A stretch of 64,000 nt of DNA from Rhodobacterales bacterium HKCCE2091 (GTDB taxonomy: Bacteria > Pseudomonadota > Alphaproteobacteria > Rhodobacterales > Rhodobacteraceae): NCBI GenBank assembly GCA_015689685.1, contig WVSL01000005.1, forward strand, positions 62,001-126,000. Reading direction: 5' to 3'. Below the pieces are notes generated by a model, which saw only the letters and a list, made by a program, of their open reading frames with translations, was not told the DNA's origin and did no database searches. Shown in pieces: positions 9,751-17,861 of the stretch. Position numbers and translations under genes: made by a program. The first letter of the stretch is position 1. Each line of letters begins with the position of its first letter.

Positions 9751-11486
9751 GTCCGGGTCACCTTTACCGCGATGTGATGGGGGGCGTCGGGGTTGCCGAG
9801 CGCGAGATCGGGCTGGTCAAGCACGCGCGGATTTTCCGGCGCGGTGCCGAGATGGGCGACGATGTCCAGCCGGCCGGCCGCGAAGGTCCACCGGGCCTCC
9901 AGCGACGCCCGACCGGTCGGGCGGGCCTCCGCGGACAGGCGTCGGGACCGGAGCAGCGGGGCGATGCGCTCTGCCCGCAAATCGAGGCAGCGGCGGGTCA
10001 GCGCGCGCCACTCGGCGGCGTCGTCGGGCAGGGCGGCATGGGGCCTCGCCGAGACGAAGGTTTCCCGCGCCAGCGGGTCGGGCATCCCGTCGTCGTCCCC
10101 GGGCAGGTGTTCCAGTTCGCGCGCGCGTCCCTCGCGGACGGCTTGCCCGAGCTCGCCGCCGAAGTCGGCGAAGAACGGGAACGGCGCGCGGCTGCCCGCT
10201 TCCTCGCCCATGAACAGCATCGGCACGGCGGGCGCGGTCAACAGAAGCGCGTACGCGATACGCACGGCGCGCGGGTCCGCGAGCGACAGGAGCCGGTCGC
10301 CCCGGACCCGGTTGCCGACCTGGTCGTGGGTCTGGTTGGAATTGACGAAGGCGCTGGCGGGCAGGTGGCCCGAGGGCGCGCCGCGCGGCTCCGCCCGTCC
10401 GGGGCGGGTCTGGCCCTGTTCCACCTGTCCCTCCGCCAGTGCGCGGCAGAGATCCTCGATCGGGTCGACCGCGAACGGGGCGTAATACCAGTCGGATTCC
10501 CCGGTCAGCAGGCAATGCACCGCGTGGTGGTAGTCGTCGTTCCAGTTGGCGTCCGTCACCCCGGCGTCGCGCATTTCGGTCAGGTTGCGTTCGTCCTCCG
10601 CGATGAGGATGACGCGCGGCGAACAGGCCCGGTCGAGCCGCGACCGCATCTCGGCGAATAGGTGGGTGGGCGACGGGTCGCCGACCTGGTGGACGGCATC
10701 GAGCCGGAGGCCGTCGAAGCCGTAGTCCCGGCACCAGGTCACCGCGTTCTGGAGGAAGAAGGCGCGCACCTCGGGCCGGGTGTAGTCGATGCCCGCGCCC
10801 CAGGGCGTGTGGCGGGCGGGGTCGAAGAAGCCGGGGGCGATCCGGTGCAGGTGGAGGCCCTCGGGGCCGAAGTGGTTGTAGACCACGTCGAGGAACGCGC
10901 ACATCCCGGCGTCGTGGATCGCGTCCACCAGCGCCACGAGGTCGTCGGGCGTGCCGTAGGCCGGGTGCGGGGCAAAGGGCTGGACGCCGTCATATCCCCA
11001 CCCGTGTTCGCCCGCGAAGGCATTGACCGGCATCAATTCGACCGCGGTGATCCCGAGCGCCGCGATGCCGCCCATCTTTTCGGCGGCGGCGGCGAAGGTC
11101 CCTTCGTCGGTGAAGGTGCCAACGTGGAGTTCCATGATCGAGGTCTCGGCCCAGTTGCGGCGGGGGCTGCGCGGCGGCGCGTGGCGACGGACCGGCGGCT
11201 GCCACAGGCGCGCCGGGCCGTCGACGCCGGTGTCGAGCCAGCGGGCGGCGGGGTCGGTCAGGGTTTCGCCGTCGAGGCGGAGGTCGTAGGTCTCCCCCAC
11301 CTCGGCGTCGAAGGTGGCGGTCCAGGTGCCGCTACCAGCGGGATGCAACGCCACCGAACGGTCCGCGAAACGCAGTTCGGCCCGCTCCGCCCCCGGTGCC
11401 CAGATGCCGAAGCGCCACCTGCCGGGCCTGTCGTCGCCCGCGGGCACCGCGCCCCAGGTCAGGATGTCGTCCGCCTCCCCGGTCAT
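9747..11486 (-). CDS. treZ: Malto-oligosyltrehalose trehalohydrolase TreZ
   Basis: 579 residues. Releases trehalose from maltooligosyl-trehalose. It has an N-terminal beta domain (RFGIWAPGAERAELRF) and a GH13 barrel with IMELHVGTFTDEGTF, FLDVVYNHFGPEG, FDGLRLDAVH, ILIAEDERN and NSNQTHDQVGNR. The ATG at 11486 overlaps the preceding glycosyltransferase stop as ATGA, and its own stop overlaps treY the same way, so the three are coupled. The reading frame stays open far upstream inside the glycosyltransferase gene; that extension is not used. Confidence 0.95.
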   Translation of the reverse strand: MTGEADDILTWGAVPAGDDRPGRWRFGIWAPGAERAELRFADRSVALHPAGSGTWTATFDAEVGETYDLRLDGETLTDPAARWLDTGVDGPARLWQPPVRRHAPPRSPRRNWAETSIMELHVGTFTDEGTFAAAAEKMGGIAALGITAVELMPVNAFAGEHGWGYDGVQPFAPHPAYGTPDDLVALVDAIHDAGMCAFLDVVYNHFGPEGLHLHRIAPGFFDPARHTPWGAGIDYTRPEVRAFFLQNAVTWCRDYGFDGLRLDAVHQVGDPSPTHLFAEMRSRLDRACSPRVILIAEDERNLTEMRDAGVTDANWNDDYHHAVHCLLTGESDWYYAPFAVDPIEDLCRALAEGQVEQGQTRPGRAEPRGAPSGHLPASAFVNSNQTHDQVGNRVRGDRLLSLADPRAVRIAYALLLTAPAVPMLFMGEEAGSRAPFPFFADFGGELGQAVREGRARELEHLPGDDDGMPDPLARETFVSARPHAALPDDAAEWRALTRRCLDLRAERIAPLLRSRRLSAEARPTGRASLEARWTFAAGRLDIVAHLGTAPENPRVLDQPDLALGNPDAPHHIAVKVTRT

Positions 11487-12625
11487 TGGGCGGCCAACCT
11501 GTGGGCGGACCGGGGCGGCAGTTCTATCGGTGGGAAACGCGCGTCGGGCCACGGGGCGGCGACCCCGTCGACGGCCATCCGGTAGAGCGTCTCGTAGCGG
11601 TCGAGCATCCCCGACAGGCCGAACCGGCGTTCGACCCGCGTGCGGGGCCGAAGACGCGGGATCTCCCGCGCGGCGAGCAGGGCCGAGGCCAGCCGCGGGG
11701 CGTCGCCTGCCGGGGCGAAGACGCCGCAATCGCCGATCACCTCGCGCACCGCCCCCATGTCGGTCGCGGCCACGGGCAGGCCGCAGGCCATCGCCTCGAT
11801 GGCGGCAAGGCCGAAGGGCTCGTCCCAGTGCGGGGTGAACAGCGCGACCGACGCCGCGCCGAAAGCGCGGGCGAGGTCCGGGGCGGGCAGGTGGCCGGCG
11901 TATCGGATGCCGGCGCCGAGACGGGGCCGCACCTCGGTCTCGAAGTAGTCCCGGTGTTCGACCGTGCCGAAGATCGTCAGGGGGACGCCCGCGATCCGCG
12001 CGGCCTCGGCGGCCAGGTGCGTGCCCTTGTTCGGCGTGATCCGACCGGCCCAGACCGCGCTGCCGTCGCCCTGGCCAGAATAGGGCCAGTCGGCCAGGTC
12101 GATCCCGTTCGCGACCACGTGGGCCTCGGGCGGGGCACCGGCCGGCCACCACGCCTGTCCCTGCCGCGCCGAGCAGACGGTGAATCGCGACCACGGCGCC
12201 GCGGCTTCGTGCACCGCCCGGAGCAGGGCGTCGAAGGGCGGGACGTGGAGCGAGGTCAGCATCGGCACCCGGTCGCGCCGGGCGAGCCGCGGCGGGTAGC
12301 GGTGCAGCGAGTTGTTGTGGACCACGTCGAAACCGCCGTCCTGGAGATCGTCGAGCACCCCCGCGAAGCTCGTGTCGAGGAAGTCGTTCAGCGCGTCGGT
12401 GCCGTGAAAATCGTGCCATGGATAGGCGCGGTCGTAGTGCTCGGGGCAGATCGGCCGGATCGGCACGCCCGCGTCGCTGTCGCCGGAGGCGAACAGCGTC
12501 ACGTCGTGGCTCCGCGCCCGCAGACCGCGCGCGAGGTGCCAGGAATGCGCTTCCATCCCGCCCATGAACGGCTCCGCGATCGGGTGACGGATATGGGAGA
12601 CGATGGCGATGCGAAGCGCGGCCAT
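11483..12625 (-). CDS. GT4-family glycosyltransferase in the trehalose/sucrose block
   Basis: 380 residues with a GT-B fold. The N terminus (RIAIVSHIRHPIAEPFMGGME) has the Gly-rich donor loop of family GT4; the C-terminal domain carries AVWAGRITPNKGTHLAAEAA and the E-x7-E motif region EPFGLAAIEAMACGLPV. It probably transfers a sugar from a nucleotide-activated donor. The start at 12625 is 5 nt after the GT2 gene ends. No glycogen-synthase hallmark is present. The acceptor is unknown; neighbours suggest a compatible-solute glycoside or an envelope glycan. Confidence 0.8.
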   Translation of the reverse strand: MAALRIAIVSHIRHPIAEPFMGGMEAHSWHLARGLRARSHDVTLFASGDSDAGVPIRPICPEHYDRAYPWHDFHGTDALNDFLDTSFAGVLDDLQDGGFDVVHNNSLHRYPPRLARRDRVPMLTSLHVPPFDALLRAVHEAAAPWSRFTVCSARQGQAWWPAGAPPEAHVVANGIDLADWPYSGQGDGSAVWAGRITPNKGTHLAAEAARIAGVPLTIFGTVEHRDYFETEVRPRLGAGIRYAGHLPAPDLARAFGAASVALFTPHWDEPFGLAAIEAMACGLPVAATDMGAVREVIGDCGVFAPAGDAPRLASALLAAREIPRLRPRTRVERRFGLSGMLDRYETLYRMAVDGVAAPWPDARFPPIELPPRSAHRLAAQ

Positions 12626-12630
12626 CGCGC

Positions 12631-13614
12631 TCACTCCGCCGCGAAGCGGAGGAGGTCGGACTGGGCCTCCGCCACCTCTTCCTCGCGCGCCCGGCTGGAC
12701 CGCCGGTCGGCCTCCACCCCCTGCAGCTTGTCGAGCACCCGCCGGGTGTTGGCGTAGGGCATGTCCGGTTCCTGCCGGCACAGCGCGAAGTCGTCCTGGT
12801 CGGGTTCGCGCAGGATGCGCAGCCCGGTCCGGCAGGATTCGATCAGCCCGAGCAGGCGGAAGCCGTGTAGCCAGTGTTCCATCGTGCGATGACCCCAACG
12901 GCCGGCGAAGACCTCCGCGTTGCGGATGACCGAGGCGACCTGGTGGATCGGGGGCATGCAGTGGTCGTGGTACTGGTGGTAGACCCGCGCGCCACGCATC
13001 CACCAGATGCCGATGCCCCGGTCATCGAGCACGCGGCCGAAATCTGTATCCTCGCCACCGTAGCCGTAATAGCCCTCGTGGAAGCCGCCGGACCGGTCCC
13101 AGTCGTCGCGGTGCATGGCGAAGTTCAGCGACCAGAAGCAGCGGTAATCCTCGCACCGTCGGAAGCCCTCGGCGGGCGGCCCCTGCCGGTCGGAGTGGCG
13201 GACGCCTTCACGGTCGAACCGCGCGAAGTCGAGCCCCGCCCCGGTCATGCCTTCGCGAAGGTAGAGAACCTCGCCCATCACGAGACCCCGGCCCGGCGTC
13301 GCGGCCGCGGCGTAGTCGGCCACCAGCGAGGGGTTCGGGATGCAGTCGACATCGACGAAGACGAGCACCTCGCCCTTCGCCGCCTCGGCCACCCGGTTGC
13401 GGGCGGCGGCGAGCGGGAGTTCGCCGTTCACCCGAGGCACGACGATCTGCCGGACCGGGAAATCGGTCGCGGGCAGGTCGGGGTAAGGCGCGTCCTGCAT
13501 CACGCCGATCACCAGTTCGTCCGGGCGGCGGGTCTGCGCCTGGAAGCCCAGGACGACGTTCCTCAGGTGCTCGCCGCGGCCCGCGGCGATGGTCAGGGCA
13601 GAGACCAACGGCAT
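12631..13614 (-). CDS. GT2-like glycosyltransferase with galactosyltransferase-type C-terminal segment
   Basis: 327 residues with a GT-A fold. It has the nucleotide-sugar-binding start PLVSALTIAAGRGEHL, a DxD-type metal site (FVDVDCIPNP) and the acceptor segment GYYGYGGEDTDFG, which resembles the Glyco_transf_7C motif of galactosyltransferases. A charged C terminus with basic and acidic runs follows. Its ATG overlaps the end of the upstream glycosyltransferase gene by 22 nt, and AGGAAAGG lies at a good distance. Donor and acceptor cannot be read from the sequence. Confidence 0.78.
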   Translation of the reverse strand: MPLVSALTIAAGRGEHLRNVVLGFQAQTRRPDELVIGVMQDAPYPDLPATDFPVRQIVVPRVNGELPLAAARNRVAEAAKGEVLVFVDVDCIPNPSLVADYAAAATPGRGLVMGEVLYLREGMTGAGLDFARFDREGVRHSDRQGPPAEGFRRCEDYRCFWSLNFAMHRDDWDRSGGFHEGYYGYGGEDTDFGRVLDDRGIGIWWMRGARVYHQYHDHCMPPIHQVASVIRNAEVFAGRWGHRTMEHWLHGFRLLGLIESCRTGLRILREPDQDDFALCRQEPDMPYANTRRVLDKLQGVEADRRSSRAREEEVAEAQSDLLRFAAE

Positions 13615-14792
13615 GTATGCAACCTTTCCTGCTGGTGTTCGGTGGGATGGTCGGCGGCCGGGTCGTCACCGCCCCAGAGCCTGTGGGATAGAGCTTCGAG
13701 CCAGCGGCCCGTGTCCTCCGCGGCGCGCGGCGTGACCAAGGCGCGCTGGCGGGCGGGATCGTGACGGCGGAAGGCCATGTCGACCGCGTCGCGCCAGCGG
13801 TGGGCGGATCCCGGCAGGTGCGGCAGGTGGACCGCCGCGCCTACACGGTCGAGCGCGCGGGCCTTCTCGACCTGCTCGTCGAAATAGCGCCATTCCGGCA
13901 CCGCGAGCCACGGCCTGCCCGCTGCCAGGACCTGGTGGCATGTCGTGTTGCCGGTGGAGGCGATCACGAGATCCGCGGCGGCGACGTGGTCGGCAACGGT
14001 GTCGACCCAACCGGGCAGCGACAGGTTGCCGGGCAGGGTCGAATGCCAGTCGCGCTGGACCTTGCCGATCGCGATCCACTGCATGTCGGGGAAGGTCCGC
14101 GCCGCGACGCCGAGCGGGGCCTCGGCGAACCCGTTGCCGCCGCCGCCCGAGATCACCAGGGCCACGCGGGCGTCCGGCGCGATGCCGAGCCGCGCGCGTG
14201 CTTCGGCGCGGTCGGGCTCCCGGCAATCGACGCCGAGACCGGGGGCGAAGAACATCCGGGCCCGCATCGCCTCGTCCCAGTCCGCCTGCGCGAGGTCGGC
14301 GTGGAACGGCGCCAGCAGTCCGGCCGCACCGACATAGGCGGCGGCATGGCCGGGATCGTTGCGGTCGCCGTGCTGGACGACCTTGACGTGCGGAACGGAG
14401 CAGATCCGCGCAAGCTGCGCGATCTCGGCGCTGACGTCGCAAATCATCAGGGCCGGGTCGGCGGTCGCGAACCACTGGGCGATCCGGGCCGTCGCTTCGC
14501 GGATCGTAGACCATCCGAGTGGCGCGCAGTGGAGCGTGTCGGGGGTCGGCACCCAGTCCATCCCGGCCGCGCGGTCGGCGGGCGGTTCGAACAGGGACGG
14601 GATCACCTCGATCTCCGCGCCCGGCCGGAGGTCGGGGAAGATGTCGTCGCGGGCGCAGAAGATGCGGACCGGGCGGGCGTCCGGCAGGGCGTTGACGATG
14701 GCGGCGCACCGCTCCGCGTGGCCGCGGCCCTGGTGGTGGACGAAGTAGCCGAACGGACGGGTTCCCGCAGGGCTGTCGACGAGATCCCGCAT
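13593..14792 (-). CDS. GT28-like glycosyltransferase
   Basis: 399 residues. The N terminus (FGYFVHHQGRGHAERC) matches the glycine-rich acceptor loop of GT-B enzymes of the MurG/MGT kind, and the C-terminal half has the nucleotide-sugar site VALVISGGGGNGFAE followed by ADLVIASTGNTTCHQVLAAG. No signal peptide or membrane span is seen, so it is a soluble or peripherally bound cytoplasmic enzyme. It starts 4 nt after the sucrose-phosphate synthase fusion gene. The substrate is unknown. Confidence 0.75.
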   Translation of the reverse strand: MRDLVDSPAGTRPFGYFVHHQGRGHAERCAAIVNALPDARPVRIFCARDDIFPDLRPGAEIEVIPSLFEPPADRAAGMDWVPTPDTLHCAPLGWSTIREATARIAQWFATADPALMICDVSAEIAQLARICSVPHVKVVQHGDRNDPGHAAAYVGAAGLLAPFHADLAQADWDEAMRARMFFAPGLGVDCREPDRAEARARLGIAPDARVALVISGGGGNGFAEAPLGVAARTFPDMQWIAIGKVQRDWHSTLPGNLSLPGWVDTVADHVAAADLVIASTGNTTCHQVLAAGRPWLAVPEWRYFDEQVEKARALDRVGAAVHLPHLPGSAHRWRDAVDMAFRRHDPARQRALVTPRAAEDTGRWLEALSHRLWGGDDPAADHPTEHQQERLHTCRWSLP

Positions 14793-14796
14793 GGCT

Positions 14797-16830
14797 CTAT
14801 TCCGCCGCGATCAGCGAGGGGCGCGCCGGGTCCAGCCCGAAACGGGCGAGACCGTCGAGCACGCCGTCGGCATGGGGCAGGGCAGGGCGGTACGCGCCGC
14901 GCAGGTCGCCGAGTTCGGAAGCGGCGTTCGCCGGAACGATGGCGCGGCCGAACCCTTCGAGCATGTCGCGGTCGTTGCCGCTGTCGCCCGCGACGACGCA
15001 GTCTTCCGGCCCGAGGCCCAGAAGCCGCGCGGCGAAACGCACAGCGGCGGCCTTTCCGGAGTGCCGGGGCACAACGTCGATCAGGCGGTCGTGGGAATGC
15101 ACCACGCGGGCTGGTAGGCGGGCGCTGTCCAGCGCGGCTTCGATCTGCGCGGCGGTAGCCGCGTCCCCGAAGAAACTCAGCTTCCAGCGACGTTGTTCGT
15201 AGATCGGTTGCAGCGCGAGCCCGAGCGGGGCGAGGGTGTCGAGTATCCCGTCGCGATCCCAGTCGCCCGAGATGGTGTCGGCGTAGTCCCGGCAGAGCCG
15301 CAGGGCGCCGCTGGCGTCCGGGCGCCAGATCTCGGTTCCGACGGAGGCGATGAAGAGATCGGGCCGGGGCAGGGACCAGTCCGCCATCACCCGCCGCGCA
15401 TCCGGCAGGGCGCGGCCCGTGGCGATGACGAAGGCGACGTTCCGCGCCCGTGCGTGCCAGTCGCAGAAGCGCTCCGCGGCCTCCCTGTCGCCGGTGAGCG
15501 TGCCGTCGAGATCGCTCGCAAGCAGGCTGTCGACGCGGTGCGGACGCGTCACCGGGTGAGTCTCGGCGATCCCGGCATAAACGGACTGGACCCGCGCCGC
15601 CCAGAGATCCCAGTCGTATCCCGTACGGGCCCGGCGCGTGGCTTCCGCCGTGCGGACCGCGCGCGTGGGGTCGGTCAGCGCGGCCCGCAAACCCCGCGCG
15701 ATGTCGGCGGGATCGGAGGGGTCGACGAGTTCTCCCGCGCCGAGGCACCGCACGATGTCGACGGGGCCGCCGTTCTTCGTGGCGACGACGGGCACCCCGG
15801 CGCGGGCCGCCTCGATCAGGGTCAGCCCGAAGGGTTCGTGCTGTGCCGGGTTGACGAACACGCCGCCCTCGGCCGCAAGGGCATAGAACGAGGCGACGTC
15901 GGACTGGCTGTGCTGCCGCGGGAGCGCGACCCGGCCCCAAAGATCGTTGCGGTCGACCGCGTCGAAGAGCGCCCGGATCGTCGCCTGCTGTTCGTCGTCG
16001 CACCCGGTCAGCCCGTCGCGGAGGCCGGCGAGTATGACGAGGTTCGCGTGTTCGCGAAGCCACGGGTCGGCGGCGTAGGCCCTGACCAGCGTCACGAGGT
16101 TCTTCTTCGGGATCGGCCGCGCGATGGCGAGGATGATCGGCTTTCCGGTATCGCGCAGGAACGGCGCGACCCGCTCTCGCGCCTGTTCCGTTCCCGCGCC
16201 GACCGGAGTGGTCACGCCCGGCGCGATGCAGTGGACGCGGCCCTCCGCGTCCGGGTCGTATGCCACAATCTGCCGCTCGGCCTCGTCGCGGGAGGACGCC
16301 ACGATCGCCGCCGCCCGACGGATCGCCCGCCGTTCCCGTGCCACCCGGCCCGCCGCATCGCCGCCCGCCGCCCCGCGATGCTTGTCGAGCGCGAGCGAGT
16401 GGCTGGTATAGACCCAGGGGATGCCGAATGCCCGGCGCGCGGCTTCGGCCAACTGCGCGGCATCGGCGAAATGGGCATGGATGATGTCGGGCCGCGCGCC
16501 GTCGCGCAGCATCTGCAGGAAGGCGGCGGTCAGGGCCGGGATCTCCGCCTCCAGTGCCTCCTTGGCGAGGTAACCCGTGCGCGCCGTCCGGATCCTGCGG
16601 ATCGTGCATTTGGGCATTACCGCTTCCTCGGCGAGGGCTTGGGACGCCCCGAGGGCGGGGACGTCGAAGGCGCGGGTCACGATGTCCACCTGCCGCACGT
16701 CCGCCCGGCGCGCCTGGGCACAGGCCGCGCCGAGAACGTAGGCGATATGGCCCCCGGTATCCTCCGTCAGGCCGTACCTGACCGGCGGCGGCCGCAGACA
16801 GCCGCCGAGAGCGATGTGCATGACATGCAT
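14797..16830 (-). CDS. Fused sucrose-phosphate synthase / sucrose-phosphate phosphatase
   Basis: 677 residues. Residues about 1-430 are a GT4 sucrose-phosphate synthase (GGHIAYVLGAA, IIHAHFADAA, IILAIARPIPKKNLVTLVRA, HEPFGLTLIEAARAGVPVVA). From about 440 a HAD-IIB phosphatase follows (LLASDLDGTLTGD, VIATGRALPDARR, WKLSFF, VAGDSGNDRDML). Together they would make sucrose from a nucleoside diphosphate glucose and fructose 6-phosphate. The ATG at 16830 has AAAGG eight bases upstream and is preferred over the in-frame GTG at 16839. It is the first gene of the carbohydrate block, behind an EcfG-type promoter. A glucosylglycerol-type product cannot be excluded. Confidence 0.85.
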   Translation of the reverse strand: MHVMHIALGGCLRPPPVRYGLTEDTGGHIAYVLGAACAQARRADVRQVDIVTRAFDVPALGASQALAEEAVMPKCTIRRIRTARTGYLAKEALEAEIPALTAAFLQMLRDGARPDIIHAHFADAAQLAEAARRAFGIPWVYTSHSLALDKHRGAAGGDAAGRVARERRAIRRAAAIVASSRDEAERQIVAYDPDAEGRVHCIAPGVTTPVGAGTEQARERVAPFLRDTGKPIILAIARPIPKKNLVTLVRAYAADPWLREHANLVILAGLRDGLTGCDDEQQATIRALFDAVDRNDLWGRVALPRQHSQSDVASFYALAAEGGVFVNPAQHEPFGLTLIEAARAGVPVVATKNGGPVDIVRCLGAGELVDPSDPADIARGLRAALTDPTRAVRTAEATRRARTGYDWDLWAARVQSVYAGIAETHPVTRPHRVDSLLASDLDGTLTGDREAAERFCDWHARARNVAFVIATGRALPDARRVMADWSLPRPDLFIASVGTEIWRPDASGALRLCRDYADTISGDWDRDGILDTLAPLGLALQPIYEQRRWKLSFFGDAATAAQIEAALDSARLPARVVHSHDRLIDVVPRHSGKAAAVRFAARLLGLGPEDCVVAGDSGNDRDMLEGFGRAIVPANAASELGDLRGAYRPALPHADGVLDGLARFGLDPARPSLIAAE

Positions 16831-16886
16831 GGCAGACACCTTTTGTGGAGTTCCGGTTGTGGGGATGATCCCTCGTCTGGTTCGAT

Positions 16887-16911
16887 AACGTCCCCTTCCC
16901 CCGGTGGTTCC
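16887..16911 (-). promoter_or_regulatory. EcfG (general stress) promoter for the sucrose/trehalose block
   Basis: On the minus strand GGAAC (16911-16907), a 16-nt spacer and CGTT (16890-16887) match the EcfG consensus exactly. The -10 element lies 57 nt before the ATG at 16830. It is in the 141-nt divergent gap with the sulfotransferase gene and predicts stress-induced sucrose and trehalose synthesis. Confidence 0.78.
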
Positions 16912-16971
16912 GTCGGATGACGAGGAAGGCTATTTCGGATTCATCGACGCCCCGCCCGGAGCAGGAATCCC

Positions 16972-17757
16972 GTGATCGATCATCGCTATCTCTTCATCGG
17001 CGGGCTGCACCGGTCCGGCACGTCGCTCGTCGCGCGGATGGCCGGGTCGCTGCCCGGGGTCGCGTCGATCCGGGGCGCGCCGGTGCCCGAGAACGAGGGC
17101 GTCTACCTTCAAGGCGCGATCCCGCACACCGCGCGGCACGGGATGCCCATGCACTTCGCCACCGACCCGGCGCAGCACCTCGTGGAGGGTTGCGCGCTGG
17201 ACCGGCTGGAGACGGGCCAGCGGCTGGAGGCGGACTGGGAACCCTGGTTCGGACCGGGACACTGGCGGGTCGAGAAATCGCCGGTCAACCTGACGCGGAT
17301 GCGGCTGATGCAGCAGCTTTTCCCGCTGGCGCAGTTCGTGGTGGTGACGCGGCATCCGCAGGCGGTCGCGGCGGCGGTGTCGAAGTGGGTGGACGCGCCC
17401 GAAGTGGCGCTGGTGGAACACTGGATCGCGGCGCATGATCTCGTGAGGCAGGACATGGACCACCTCCATTCTGTGCTGGTGCTGCGTTACGAGGATCTCG
17501 TGGCCGCGCCCCGACGCACGCTCTCGGTGCTTGCGGCCTTCCTTGATCTCGACGCGCTGGCCGAACCGGCGGAACCGATCCGGGACGGCAACCTCGACTA
17601 CCGCTACGGCGACCTCGATGCCGGGCAGGCTGCGGCGATGGCCGGGTGGGGATATGCCCCGCGCGGACGGACGGAACCGCTGGACCCGATCGTCCGTCAC
17701 CCGCTCCGCGCCATCCGCGAACGGGTCGTGGCGGCCGCGGCCTCCGCGCCGGACTAG
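16972..17757 (+). CDS. PAPS-dependent sulfotransferase family protein
   Basis: 261 residues. The 5'-phosphosulfate loop is clear (FIGGLHRSGTSLVARM) and the 3'-phosphate segment follows (FVVVTRHPQAVAAAVSKW), typical of the sulfotransferase superfamily. It would move sulfate from PAPS to a hydroxyl or amine acceptor in the cytoplasm. The start is GTG at 16972, with GGAGCAGGAA upstream. It is divergent from the glycosyltransferase/sucrose block, so a sugar or glycoside acceptor is plausible but unproven. It is shorter than some family members, but both substrate loops are intact. Confidence 0.82.
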   Translation: MIDHRYLFIGGLHRSGTSLVARMAGSLPGVASIRGAPVPENEGVYLQGAIPHTARHGMPMHFATDPAQHLVEGCALDRLETGQRLEADWEPWFGPGHWRVEKSPVNLTRMRLMQQLFPLAQFVVVTRHPQAVAAAVSKWVDAPEVALVEHWIAAHDLVRQDMDHLHSVLVLRYEDLVAAPRRTLSVLAAFLDLDALAEPAEPIRDGNLDYRYGDLDAGQAAAMAGWGYAPRGRTEPLDPIVRHPLRAIRERVVAAAASAPD

Positions 17758-17779
17758 GCACGATCCGCGCGATCGGCGG

Positions 17780-17804
17780 GGAACGCTGCCGCGGGCAGAT
17801 CGTT
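17780..17804 (+). promoter_or_regulatory. EcfG (general stress) promoter before the SDR gene
   Basis: GGAAC (17780-17784), a 16-nt spacer and CGTT (17801-17804) match the EcfG consensus exactly. The -10 element is 57 nt before the ATG at 17862, the same distance as at the sucrose block on the other strand. This supports stress induction of the SDR. Confidence 0.78.
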
Positions 17805-17861
17805 TGGCCTTCGAAACGCCGCGTCTGGATGTCCGGGCCGGAGAGATTGAAGGAGGATCGC

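Noticed and set aside
9747-12419. Apparent 890-residue protein containing TreZ
   Set aside because: The first 300 residues mirror the glycosyltransferase gene in another frame. TreZ starts at the coupled ATG at 11486.
11483-13003. Glycosyltransferase reading frame extended by about 126 codons upstream of 12625
   Set aside because: The extension is an out-of-frame shadow of the GT2 gene, low-complexity Arg/Pro/Gly-rich; the ATG at 12625 gives a normal GT4 N terminus.
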